Assembly (NCBI GenBank): GCA_002480565.1
Contig: DLCK01000002.1
Location: 1-60,509, forward strand
DNA: 60,509 bases
From: Phycisphaerales bacterium UBA7800
Lineage (GTDB): Bacteria; Planctomycetota; Phycisphaerae; Phycisphaerales; Phycisphaeraceae
Direction of reading: 5' to 3'
A program made the translations under genes and the position numbers. Positions 9,218 to 17,350 of the stretch are shown here, piece after piece. How positions within the stretch are numbered: the first letter of the stretch is position 1; each line of letters opens with the position of its first letter. The notes under the pieces are model-generated. The model had not been told where the DNA came from. It worked only from the letters and a program-made list of their open reading frames with translations, and ran no database searches.

Positions 9218-10333
9218 TCAGTCTGCCACAACCATGGCAGGTGTCTGCATATCTCTAGCGCGTTCATGCGCCATGTGTGGGTTGAGCCACTGGCGTCCTG
9301 CGTGCTTATCAGGAGACAGCCAACTGCTGCGGAGTAATTCAACCACCTGCTGGGCCAACTGGTACACATCCACATCAAATCGGATGACCGGCAAGCCGAA
9401 GATCAACGTCCCGGGTACATTGGCCTGCACCGCGATCTCCGGGCGGTAAGTTTCCTGATCGCGCAGCACATCGGTGAGTCCTGAAGCCAATACATCGTTG
9501 ATCACGATCATGCCATCAGGTCGCTGACGCGCAGGTATTTTCAGGATCCGGCGCGCCAGTTGTCGGCCGGCTTCAAGTGAAATGTCACCAGCTTCTATCG
9601 CCGGTAATGCCGTAAAACCAAGCATCTCCGACGACTGAATCAACGCATTCCAATATCGGTTGTGATGTTTGGCACGAGCATCTTTGGTCACCACTCCTAA
9701 CTTTTTACAGCCACGTTTGGCAAGCATTTCACAGGCTTGAAGCATCATCGGTTTTTGATCAATGACCACACCATGAGCTGTCTTTTCCCATGAACTCACA
9801 TGTAGCCAGGGGACACCTAATTCAACGAGTTTGCTTGTCGCGACTGGATCCACAGCAATCGGGCAGATCACCGCATCAATGTCGCCCTCACGTACCATGG
9901 CCTCAAGTCCGGGAAAGGTGTGCATCGGCCAAGTTGCATTGCCTTGCTTGTCCACGACATGAGCCATAATGCGCACATTGGCACCGAGTATCTCGCGGAC
10001 ATAGCCTTCCAACGCGCGAAGCAGGTGACCGTAAAACGGTTCATCAGGTAACGTGGTATGGGGCACCATTGCCAGCATCACCGTGTGATCATCCAAGCGC
10101 GCCTTAGCCATATCCAATACCATCGTGCCAGCCCGTTGCTTGCGTTCAAGCACACCATCTTCCACGAGCCATTTCATCGCGCGGGTAAGGGTATCATTGC
10201 TGAAACTTAATTCCTGCCGTAACTCCGGCTGTGATGGGACCAAATCACCCACCGTGACTTTCCGACTTCGCAGATACCGCAGAATCATACGATAAGCCTT
10301 GAGTGCCTGGGGATGATTTCTGGTTTGTGTCAT
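9218..10333 (-). CDS. GntR-type winged helix fused to a LacI-type sugar-binding domain, transcription regulator
   Basis: This 371-residue cytoplasmic regulator has a winged helix-turn-helix of the GntR type at residues 10-75 (YLRSRKVTVGDLVPSQPELRQELSF and DTLTRAMKWLVEDGVLERK). A periplasmic-binding-protein-like effector domain follows at about 85-365 (VMLAMVPHT, DAVICPIAVDP, LGVVTKDARAK, DGMIVINDVLASG). This is the architecture of AraR of Bacillus, so a sugar or oligosaccharide ligand is likely. The ATG at 10333 has AAAGGA about seven bases upstream. A strong inverted repeat directly upstream (10347-10371) is the probable operator, which would mean autoregulation. It is the first gene of the locus ending at the left edge; the pseudopilin follows after 43 bases. 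Confidence 0.85.
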   Translation of the reverse strand: MTQTRNHPQALKAYRMILRYLRSRKVTVGDLVPSQPELRQELSFSNDTLTRAMKWLVEDGVLERKQRAGTMVLDMAKARLDDHTVMLAMVPHTTLPDEPFYGHLLRALEGYVREILGANVRIMAHVVDKQGNATWPMHTFPGLEAMVREGDIDAVICPIAVDPVATSKLVELGVPWLHVSSWEKTAHGVVIDQKPMMLQACEMLAKRGCKKLGVVTKDARAKHHNRYWNALIQSSEMLGFTALPAIEAGDISLEAGRQLARRILKIPARQRPDGMIVINDVLASGLTDVLRDQETYRPEIAVQANVPGTLIFGLPVIRFDVDVYQLAQQVVELLRSSWLSPDKHAGRQWLNPHMAHERARDMQTPAMVVAD

Positions 10334-10346
10334 GATTCGTTCCTTT

Positions 10347-10371
10347 GAAAATACCGACTATCAGTATTTTC
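10347..10371. promoter_or_regulatory. Candidate operator upstream of the GntR/LacI-type regulator
   Basis: Perfect eight-base arms GAAAATAC and GTATTTTC flank a nine-base spacer, ending 13 bases before the regulator start. The central CCGACTA and the right half GTATTT recur upstream of the next gene (12375-12394). The position fits autorepression. No T-run follows on the minus strand, and the site precedes a gene rather than ending one. Confidence 0.6.
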
Positions 10372-10414
10372 ACCCCCTAGAGCCACAAGTCAATCTTCAA
10401 GGCAAGGTAAACTG

Positions 10415-12361
10415 TCATTTTGCAGAGTTTGTACTATCAATAAGCGTTACTTTGCCGGTTGTGAAGTCTGTCTGCACAACTTTGCCATCGGCATAACGCG
10501 TGAGCCATAGCTCATCTTCGACTTGTTCAATGGCATCGATGTCCACGGACACCCGATCCGCCAAAATGCCGCGACACAGTTCATTGGATGCCAGTACATA
10601 CTCGCGAACGTCTTCGTACCGAGGCATGCCATGCGCGCCAGGGACATGCTCATAAGCAATCTCCACGAACGGCATCGCACCCCAGAGACAATCCATCAAC
10701 GCCCCGCGCCGGCCTTGCAACGCCAACGTATGCGCCAGGTGATAGCGCATCCCATTGTGCAATACCACTGCCAACGCTGGCACATGTTCATCCACAAAAT
10801 GCTCAACAAAGTCTGTGAACTTGCCTGCATTTTCAACACTATGCGTCATGTACACACCGTCCATTAAATGCAGGTAAGGCCCAAAGGCTATCTCCGTACT
10901 GACAGTGTCAAAATGCTGCTGTGCAAGTTTGAATAGTTCGATAAAGCCCTGCATCATCGCGCGACGATCCGCCGGATGATCTTTGCTGTGACATGTCCCA
11001 ATCGCACCGATGGCATCCATGTAATAATTGGCTTTGACGCCAATTTCTGCAATGCGTGGCATGTCGCGCCTGGCATGCTCAATACTCTTTAGCGGACACA
11101 ATCGCCAATTGAATCCGCCTGCCCAGGGGACGTTGCGCCAGTGCTTGGCATCACGTCCGACGATCACGTTGTCCAGATCAAAGTCGTCACCACATTCATA
11201 ACTGTCAGAGTAATTGTCATGAACGCCGATGTGAATGTTCTTGTCTTTGCCCCATTGGATCAAATCGCGCATCGCTGACTCTCCGCCAGCATGTTCGTTG
11301 ACTGGAAACCGTTGTGGGTATCTGCCATCGTGACCTTCTGCATTCCAGCCGACGAGTTGGGTGGTGATGTGGTCAATGCCGTCATCGTGCATCTGCTGGA
11401 GAATTTTTTGCGTCTGGGCAAACGTAGTATTGGATTGATATTCGCCCTGGCCTTTGAGGTCAGCCTTTTTGTAACCCATCATAATTTTCAGCAGGTAAGT
11501 GTTGGCAAAGTCATTGACAGCTGGGCGCGATTGAGCTTTTTGTTCAAGGGTTTGCAGACCACGTTCGTCACGTAGCCACTGCCGATAAATCCGAGCAAAG
11601 CGATTGTAATTCAGCGGATTCGGTGTCACCGGGCAAAGTGTCAGCTGGCGGTCACCATCGATCATTGTATCGACATGGTTCCAGCGATAAACCAATGACG
11701 CATGGACACTGTATTGCTTTTCAATGCCGTCATGTGATCGAACGACAAGCTGCGCATCGCTATCACCTTGTGTGATCATTGCACAAAAACTGTGACTGAG
11801 CGTTTGAATACCAAAGAGATTAAAGTGACATTTTGATGCCCACTGTGGTTGCTGAGCGTAAAGAGTCAATCGGACTTGCTTGGCTACGTCATGATCAAAG
11901 CGATGTAAAACACCTGCAAAACAAGGTAAAAACAGGTATCCGGCCTGCCCTACCGTGGCAGACCCCATCCCCGGAAGCAAGTCGATTGATAGCAGTGTCG
12001 CTGCATCGGGCTGCAGTTCTTTGAGTGTTGATTGTGCAATACTCAAACGCAACTGCCCGTTGGTTGGATCAATTTGTACCTGTAAAGCAAAGCGGATCAC
12101 ACAACCAACAAACGGGATCGAGACGCTGCAATCAAGCTCCTGTCCATCTTCCAACTCACGAACATCATCAACCGTCACATCATAGGATTCATTGCGGATC
12201 TCCAGATGATTCCATAGGTGACAGGTGGCGACTTTGGCAATATGCAGCGACTGCGACCAATGGGATGACCCAAGAACAAAATCCCCGGTATCGCCATTAC
12301 GATGCCAAGAAGTCTGCCCTGTCTTATCAACTGATTGACTGTGGTGCGTTAGCGTAATCAT
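10415..12361 (-). CDS. GH101/GH129-like (DUF5696-type) glycosidase, predicted cytoplasmic
   Basis: This is a 648-residue protein without a signal peptide. The ATG at 12361 is preferred over the GTG at 12367 because AAAGGA lies seven bases before it. The N-terminal 270 residues look like a beta-sandwich. A TIM-barrel part follows, with GWNAEGHDGRYP, an N-x(3)-GG stretch, a LIQWGK helix and GVHDNYSDSYE; this order resembles the catalytic barrel of GH101 endo-alpha-N-acetylgalactosaminidases and GH129. Candidate nucleophile: Asp in YYMDAIG (about 447). Candidate acid/base: Glu in VSTEIAFG (about 489). It sits between two regulators and next to a Gfo/Idh/MocA gene, so intracellular breakdown of an imported alpha-linked (amino)galactoside is plausible. 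Family placement is from motif similarity only. Confidence 0.65.
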   Translation of the reverse strand: MITLTHHSQSVDKTGQTSWHRNGDTGDFVLGSSHWSQSLHIAKVATCHLWNHLEIRNESYDVTVDDVRELEDGQELDCSVSIPFVGCVIRFALQVQIDPTNGQLRLSIAQSTLKELQPDAATLLSIDLLPGMGSATVGQAGYLFLPCFAGVLHRFDHDVAKQVRLTLYAQQPQWASKCHFNLFGIQTLSHSFCAMITQGDSDAQLVVRSHDGIEKQYSVHASLVYRWNHVDTMIDGDRQLTLCPVTPNPLNYNRFARIYRQWLRDERGLQTLEQKAQSRPAVNDFANTYLLKIMMGYKKADLKGQGEYQSNTTFAQTQKILQQMHDDGIDHITTQLVGWNAEGHDGRYPQRFPVNEHAGGESAMRDLIQWGKDKNIHIGVHDNYSDSYECGDDFDLDNVIVGRDAKHWRNVPWAGGFNWRLCPLKSIEHARRDMPRIAEIGVKANYYMDAIGAIGTCHSKDHPADRRAMMQGFIELFKLAQQHFDTVSTEIAFGPYLHLMDGVYMTHSVENAGKFTDFVEHFVDEHVPALAVVLHNGMRYHLAHTLALQGRRGALMDCLWGAMPFVEIAYEHVPGAHGMPRYEDVREYVLASNELCRGILADRVSVDIDAIEQVEDELWLTRYADGKVVQTDFTTGKVTLIDSTNSAK

Positions 12362-12374
12362 GAGCACTTCCTTT

Positions 12375-12394
12375 AATTCCGACTACCGGTATTT
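12375..12394. promoter_or_regulatory. Second candidate operator, matching the site at 10347-10371
   Basis: This site lies 14 bases upstream of the GH101-like start. It shares CCGACTA, then one base, C, one base, and GTATTT with the site in front of the GntR/LacI-type regulator at the same spacing. Its left arm is weaker (AATTCC instead of AATACC). The match suggests the regulator encoded at 9218-10333 also controls this gene. Confidence 0.5.
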
Positions 12395-12439
12395 ATATGC
12401 AGCCACTTTGAATCAATCAAGCATGTGCTATCAAAAATA

Positions 12440-12475
12440 TAAAAAAACGCCCGACATCATTGATGCCGAGCGTTT
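12440..12475 (-). terminator. Intrinsic terminator after the Gfo/Idh/MocA gene
   Basis: Read on the minus strand, a 14-base stem (AACGCTCGGCATCA paired with TGATGTCGGGCGTT, two G-U pairs, one-base loop) is followed by a run of seven T. It lies 34 bases past the stop of the gene at 12509 and separates it from the GH101-like gene. Confidence 0.8.
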
Positions 12476-12508
12476 GGAAATTAATTTATTGAAATGTGTT
12501 ACGTCTGA

Positions 12509-13855
12509 TCAGACACATGCTTCCTGTGGTTGCGGGAATTTGACCAGTGATGGGATATCGACGGCTTGGCCGGTTTCGAAGCAGATGTTCGCTGCGATGC
12601 CGGTGAGGATAGACATACTGCCATCAAGGTGTGATGCAGCACGTTTGAGGGGGTCTGGCGTACCGGGTTCAAAGACATCGCGGAGCAGCTTGGCATCACC
12701 ACCACCGTGACCACCTTCATTGGATTGCGGGATGTCGATAACCATGGGTTTCTGCCAAATGTGTTGGAGGATCAACTGTGTTGGCTCTTTGACTTCGTAG
12801 GGTGATGAGCCCGAGACGTTGCGTGCCATGTTGTGATCGTCATCACTGCCTGAGACGTAAGCGTTTTCCATACATGTCAGTTCAAGGCGGCCTTTGGAAC
12901 CATTAAACGCAACGCGGTAACCTTCCCACGGTGAATAGGCGGTGAGGTGATAAGACATGGTTGCGCCGGAGTTGTAGCCCACGAGTACAGCCATGTCGTC
13001 TTCGATATTGATACCTTTACCAAAGACAGATTGATCACGGATATAGCCGTCTTCGTGTTCGGCATCCAGGTAGAGTCCCTTGAGTTCCTTGTTGTTTTCC
13101 ATGTCAATGGCAAAAGGATCTTTGGCAGCGACGGGATTGCCATGTGCCCTTTCGTAGAACTCGGTGACACCGCGTTTTTGGGCATTTTCCTGACCGTAGT
13201 ATTTCAATCCGCCCAGCGCGAAAACTTTCACGGGGTCGGCACCAATCCACCAGTTAACCAGGTCAAAGTGATGGGTTGATTTATGCACCATCAAGCCACC
13301 GGAGTTGGCTTTATCACGATGCCACCGGCGGAAGTAGTCTGCACCATGCTTGGTATTGAGCAGCCATTCAAAATGGACGCTATGCACATCACCGATTTCA
13401 CCAGCCTGAATGAGTTCGCGGACTTTGCTGTTGCGCGGAGCATAACGGTAGTTGAAGGTGACGGTGAGTTTCTTGCCGGTGCGAACCTGCGTATCGAGAA
13501 TCTGCTGACACTTGGCTGCATCAGTAGTCATCGGTTTTTCGCTGATCGCATCACAGCCCGCTTCCATCGCACGACAGATGTATTCGTGGTGCGTACAGTC
13601 TTTGGAAGTCACGATCACACAATCAATGTTGTGGTCGGTGATCATCTGCTCGAACTGGTCAGGCTTGTACGTAGGGACCGGCTTGATGCCGAATTCCTCT
13701 TGGTACTTATTATTGTAGTAGTCCATGCGCGTCTGGTTGATATCGCAGAACGCAACCAAGGCATTATCCTTGGCATAGTCGGTGTACAGGGCCCGGGTGA
13801 ACATGGAAGATCGGCTACCAAGGCCGACCACAGCATATCTTTTTCGATCACTCAT
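12509..13855 (-). CDS. Gfo/Idh/MocA-family NAD(P)-dependent oxidoreductase
   Basis: This is a 448-residue protein. The ATG at 13855 is chosen because AGGAG lies ten bases upstream and the Rossmann strand YAVVGLGSRSSM starts at once; the frame is open further back to 13933. Catalytic features are SEKPMTTD (the conserved EKP lysine, near 110) and VHKSTHHFDLVNWW in the C-terminal alpha/beta domain. The family oxidises, reduces or, as in GH109, hydrolyses sugars through a bound NAD. There is no signal peptide, so it is cytoplasmic. It is transcribed divergently from the AraC regulator at 13962 and ends in a clear terminator. A weak ATACG/CGTAT repeat at 13900-13920 lies in the shared promoter region. 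The substrate is unknown. Confidence 0.85.
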   Translation of the reverse strand: MSDRKRYAVVGLGSRSSMFTRALYTDYAKDNALVAFCDINQTRMDYYNNKYQEEFGIKPVPTYKPDQFEQMITDHNIDCVIVTSKDCTHHEYICRAMEAGCDAISEKPMTTDAAKCQQILDTQVRTGKKLTVTFNYRYAPRNSKVRELIQAGEIGDVHSVHFEWLLNTKHGADYFRRWHRDKANSGGLMVHKSTHHFDLVNWWIGADPVKVFALGGLKYYGQENAQKRGVTEFYERAHGNPVAAKDPFAIDMENNKELKGLYLDAEHEDGYIRDQSVFGKGINIEDDMAVLVGYNSGATMSYHLTAYSPWEGYRVAFNGSKGRLELTCMENAYVSGSDDDHNMARNVSGSSPYEVKEPTQLILQHIWQKPMVIDIPQSNEGGHGGGDAKLLRDVFEPGTPDPLKRAASHLDGSMSILTGIAANICFETGQAVDIPSLVKFPQPQEACV

Positions 13856-13961
13856 GATTGTCATACTCCTGAAGGTCATACGTAATTGATGACAAGAAGA
13901 TACGATACTATCCCGTATTTGGCATTGACGCAATCAAACCTTGCGATTAGCATTTTCGATC

Positions 13962-14771
13962 ATGCTCCATTATCTTTCATCCGGTCAACGTGACTATCAC
14001 CGCAAAGGCATCGGGCTGAGTGTCCGTAGTGGATGGGAGTTTCAGGCGGTCGTCAGCGGTCAAATGGACGCTGTTTACCCGGACTCTAAAAACAATCCTT
14101 ATTCATTTAAATCAAATCATTTATGGATATTCGCACCAGGCGTTCCCCATGGCTGGATCTCACCTGAAAACCAACAATGTCGCATCGTGGTTGCGCACGT
14201 GGACAACGAGGATATCCCTTCCCATTTGATCAAGGCGTGTGAAGAATCAGGTGTACTGGATCGTTCATTGAACGATGATGATGTCACACGAGTCGAGCAA
14301 CTGACTGCTGATTTAAGACAACATTATCCCAGACTCACCAACCTCACTGGCCTGTATACGCAGCGTTTGATTCTGGAACTTTCGACGATCGCGTTACGGG
14401 ATCAAAACCTGCCAGTGGGCGACTGGACACAGCGATATAACGAGCAACGTGTCCGCGTGGCGATGACGTGGTATAGCCAAAATATGAGTCAGCATGTGGG
14501 TGTGTCGGAAATGGCGTTGGCAGCGGGTGTCTCCCCGGCACATCTTCGCAGACTCTTTGCCAAGACGCGAAATGAATCGCCGCTTGAGACAATCAACCAA
14601 CTGCGTCTGGAACGAGCGAGACATTTGTTACGTGATACGGAATTAAGCATTGCAGAGATTGCTGATGCTCTTGGAATGTCCGGGCCAACGGTGTTCTGTC
14701 GGTGGTTTAAACTCTTGACCCAAGCCACCCCCAGCGAACACCGGCAATGGTCACGCGAAAATCATCTGTGA
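13962..14771 (+). CDS. AraC-family transcription regulator
   Basis: This is a 269-residue protein, about the usual length. The open frame reaches a TTG at 13941, but the ATG at 13962 gives a normal N-terminus; no good ribosome site marks either. The N-terminal half has the cupin-like effector fold (IFAPGVPHGW near 55-65). The C-terminal 100 residues hold the double helix-turn-helix: VSEMALAAGVSPAHLRRLF, then LSIAEIADALGMSGPTVFCRWFK followed by TPSEHR. It is divergent from the Gfo/Idh/MocA gene, with about 106 bases between starts, so it probably controls that gene in response to a sugar. Confidence 0.85.
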   Translation: MLHYLSSGQRDYHRKGIGLSVRSGWEFQAVVSGQMDAVYPDSKNNPYSFKSNHLWIFAPGVPHGWISPENQQCRIVVAHVDNEDIPSHLIKACEESGVLDRSLNDDDVTRVEQLTADLRQHYPRLTNLTGLYTQRLILELSTIALRDQNLPVGDWTQRYNEQRVRVAMTWYSQNMSQHVGVSEMALAAGVSPAHLRRLFAKTRNESPLETINQLRLERARHLLRDTELSIAEIADALGMSGPTVFCRWFKLLTQATPSEHRQWSRENHL

Positions 14772-14793
14772 TTCACATGCATACCCACGGAGA

Positions 14794-15444
14794 TCAAACC
14801 GACTTTTTCTGTAACACCTTGGACTCGGTCCCCGCCAACAGGCGGCTGATATTGCTGCGATGACGCAAGACCACCAACAGGCACAACAAGCTGCTGACAA
14901 TCAAAAACGGTAAGACATCCGCGACTTTTTGATGATGAACCAGTTTGGTAATCAGTATCAAAAAAATCGGCAAGACCATCGCCCCGACCACCGATGCCAG
15001 GCTGATGTAACGCCAGATCAGCACGCAGATCACCCAGACCACAATCGTCCCAATTGCAGGCAAAGTCAGTGTCGGCCAGAATCCCAGCAGGACGCCGAAT
15101 CCGGTGGCGACACCTTTACCACCTTTGAACTTGAGCCAAATCGGGCAGACATGGCCCATGACCGGCGCGATTGCGACAGCAAGCCATTGCCATTGCCCGG
15201 CGACGGTGCTGTGATCAATAAACTGCCCTGCCAAAGCGACCGGCAAAGCGCCTTTGAGTACGTCCAACAGGAAACAGCTGATGCCATAGGGTTTGCCCAA
15301 CACGCGACCGACATTGGTCGCCCCGACATTGCCACTGCCGTGCTTGCGGATATCCACACCCTTGGCAAGACCAATGAGCAGGCTAAAGGGGATCGAACCT
15401 GCGATGTAACCAATGAGTAACCATATAAACCAGTTTGAAAGCAT
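14794..15444 (-). CDS. plsY: Acyl-phosphate:glycerol-3-phosphate acyltransferase PlsY
   Basis: This 216-residue inner-membrane enzyme transfers an acyl group from acyl-phosphate to glycerol-3-phosphate, the first step of phospholipid synthesis. Family motifs are visible: GSIPFSLLIG in the first membrane helix, HGSGNVGATNVGR near 37-50 and FKGGKGVATGFG near 105-116, with about five hydrophobic helices in all. The ATG at 15444 starts directly at the first helix; the frame is open to 15480 with in-frame ATGs at 15480 and 15462, and ribosome sites are weak for all. It converges with the AraC gene, 22 bases away. Confidence 0.9.
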   Translation of the reverse strand: MLSNWFIWLLIGYIAGSIPFSLLIGLAKGVDIRKHGSGNVGATNVGRVLGKPYGISCFLLDVLKGALPVALAGQFIDHSTVAGQWQWLAVAIAPVMGHVCPIWLKFKGGKGVATGFGVLLGFWPTLTLPAIGTIVVWVICVLIWRYISLASVVGAMVLPIFLILITKLVHHQKVADVLPFLIVSSLLCLLVVLRHRSNISRLLAGTESKVLQKKSV

Positions 15445-15718
15445 GGGCAGTATGGTAACCATATGACAGCATCGTTGCACATTCGAACTGGGACAGACAC
15501 GTCAATTAGGGATTCGAGATTGGATCAATTGTATTCCAACACCTTGAGGTTTAGCAGCGTCCACGAGACTCGAATCAATTGAGGTGTCCGATAGATTCCT
15601 GGAACGCTAAACCGCAAGCGATTTAAATTCCTACTCTCAACTCACTACTCCCTGTCCAACCATCTCGCTATGATGGATCCCTTCAAATTTCACATACCAA
15701 ATTGCAAAAGGCTTGAAC
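15445..15718. other. Intergenic region between divergent plsY and the SGNH hydrolase
   Basis: These 274 bases must hold the promoters of both divergent genes. An imperfect long inverted pattern is present: GGTTTAGC near 15549 pairs with GCTAAACC near 15606, and TCAATTG occurs twice. I see no coding capacity and cannot assign a confident -10/-35 pair. Confidence 0.35.
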
Positions 15719-16726
15719 ATGATTTTCGAAAACGTGCTGCTTCATAACATCGCTGAATTGACTGACGTCTGGCGTGATGGCAAGAAAATCCAACGTGTAC
15801 CCGAATCCGTCCGTGAACATCTCAATCCCGGTGCTCAGGGACGCAGCCTCAATGCTGCCAACAGTGAAATCCGATTCGTCGCAGACGGCCCGGTCAAAGT
15901 CACCCTTTCATCTCCACAAGGTGGCGGCACTTTCCAAGTCTCCTACGGCTCCTTTATGGATAGTGGTCAATACCCGTTAACCGGAAATCCATTGACGATT
16001 GAACTGACCGTCAATCAACGCCTGCGCGATATGAAACCAGAATTTCTTAAAAATGATCCATGGGATCCAAACGTTGTTCGAATCCTGTTACCGCGACAGG
16101 AAATTGTGATCTATAAAATCGAAGGCGAGAATGTCCGGCCTCCAAAACCCCAGATGATGCCAAGCTTGCGATACCTTGCCTATGGCACGTCGATTACTGA
16201 AGGTGGATGCGCGACGCGCCCGAGTCTTTGTTATGTATCACAAACTGCTCAGCTCATGGGTGCGGACTTGATCAACCTGGGGATGTCCGGCTCCTGTCAT
16301 GCGGAACCGGAAATGTTCGACTACATCGCCAGCCGTGATGACTGGGATATTGCGACGTTAAGCCTGTCGGTGAATATGCTCGGTTTTGAAAATGACGAAT
16401 TTCGTAAACGCGTCAAGTACGGCATCAACAAGGTTGCCCAAGCACATCCTGACAAACCCGTTGCCTGTATCACGCTCTTTCAACACAGTGCCGACTTCTG
16501 CGCCGCGCCGGACTCCGATGACGCGAAAAAGACACAGGACTTTCGACGCATTCTGCGCGAAGAAGTCGCTGCTGCAAACAAACCCAACCTGCACCTGATC
16601 GAAGGACCGGAGATTCTCGACAACGCCCAATGTCTGACCCATGACATGATCCATCCCTCAGACTGGGGCATGCGTCGCATGGCAGAGAATTTGTCTGCGA
16701 AGCTCAAAGCTTTATTGCCTGCATGA
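15719..16726 (+). CDS. SGNH/GDSL-type hydrolase, probable carbohydrate esterase
   Basis: This is a 335-residue protein. The ATG at 15719 has AAAAGG seven bases upstream and is preferred over the TTG at 15713. An N-terminal beta-sandwich of about 140 residues precedes an SGNH domain: block I YGTSITEGG with the nucleophile Ser near 157, block II NLGMSGSCH, the Asn-bearing LSLSVNMLG, and block V HDMIHPSDWG with the Asp/His pair near 308-312. The family removes acyl groups, often acetyl, from sugars. No signal peptide is seen, so it is probably cytoplasmic and may deacetylate imported oligosaccharides. It is monocistronic and closed by a strong terminator. Confidence 0.8.
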   Translation: MIFENVLLHNIAELTDVWRDGKKIQRVPESVREHLNPGAQGRSLNAANSEIRFVADGPVKVTLSSPQGGGTFQVSYGSFMDSGQYPLTGNPLTIELTVNQRLRDMKPEFLKNDPWDPNVVRILLPRQEIVIYKIEGENVRPPKPQMMPSLRYLAYGTSITEGGCATRPSLCYVSQTAQLMGADLINLGMSGSCHAEPEMFDYIASRDDWDIATLSLSVNMLGFENDEFRKRVKYGINKVAQAHPDKPVACITLFQHSADFCAAPDSDDAKKTQDFRRILREEVAAANKPNLHLIEGPEILDNAQCLTHDMIHPSDWGMRRMAENLSAKLKALLPA

Positions 16727-16764
16727 TTCACGTGTCAGACGGTTCGCCAATTCAATGAATCCAC

Positions 16765-16798
16765 GAAAAAAGCACCCACAGGCTAGGGTGCTTTTTCC
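16765..16798. terminator. Bidirectional intrinsic terminator
   Basis: The stem AAAAAGCACCC/GGGTGCTTTTT with an eight-base loop has A- and T-runs on its two flanks. It therefore ends both the SGNH hydrolase gene (plus) and the small membrane protein gene (minus). Confidence 0.85.
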
Positions 16799-16856
16799 AT
16801 CAAACAACAAACATCAATCACGCCGGAGCGCTTGGGAGCAAGTTAAGGAGTCGGCT

Positions 16857-17060
16857 TTAACGTTCTTTGCGTTGAGCGACGGTTTGAGCTTGGGCAGCCA
16901 TTTTCTTTCGGGCTTCCATGCACATGCCAAGACCGATCAGACCGATGCCGACTGCTGCGCCGGGACTCTGAAAGATCACACCGTTGGTTGGGTTGAGTGC
17001 GGCAAAGAGAATGATGCCAGCGACGAATGTCCAAGCGGTGAATTGAGCGAGTGATTTCAT
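16857..17060 (-). CDS. Small two-helix membrane protein of unknown function
   Basis: This 67-residue product has a strong ribosome site (GGAGG, seven bases before the ATG), so it is very likely real. Two hydrophobic segments (FTAWTFVAGIILFAAL and AAVGIGLIGLGMCM) are followed by a basic, Gln-rich tail ending RKER that should stay in the cytoplasm. It is a single gene between the bidirectional terminator and an empty 290-base stretch. I do not recognise the family. Confidence 0.7.
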   Translation of the reverse strand: MKSLAQFTAWTFVAGIILFAALNPTNGVIFQSPGAAVGIGLIGLGMCMEARKKMAAQAQTVAQRKER

Positions 17061-17350
17061 GGTACTGCCTCCAAAGTTTTGTTTGTCTGCCCTGTTGCTT
17101 AAACAAAACGATTTGGGATTTAGACGTGCAAATCAGATGATCAAAAAATTTGCACCCGCTTGGCACATCAACCGACAAATGCCGAAACCAGTGATAAAAC
17201 CCAAGACCATCAGATCAGATAGAGGATTTTATACGGACCCTTTAAAAGGGACAAAATGGAATTATTTCCAATTTGATAAAAATATCAGCAGCTCAGGAGC
17301 TAAAGTCATCATCTGACTAAGCGCGAAAACAAGAGAGACTCATTCCACCA
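17061..17350. other. Intergenic region with a small CCCTTT/AAAGGG repeat
   Basis: These 290 bases lie upstream of the small membrane protein and downstream of the PDZ gene, both on the minus strand. They hold an inverted repeat CCCTTT-A-AAAGGG at 17238-17250 and a short AGCTC/GAGCT stem near 17290. Neither has a convincing T-tract on the minus strand. No gene is visible. Confidence 0.3.

Noticed and set aside
13283..13885. 200-codon open frame antisense to the Gfo/Idh/MocA gene
   Set aside because: The sense gene has clear family motifs, and the antisense product has none.
13900..13920. Third copy of the GntR operator
   Set aside because: The half-sites ATAC/GTAT match but spacing is two bases longer and the CCGACTA centre is absent; kept only as a weak mention.
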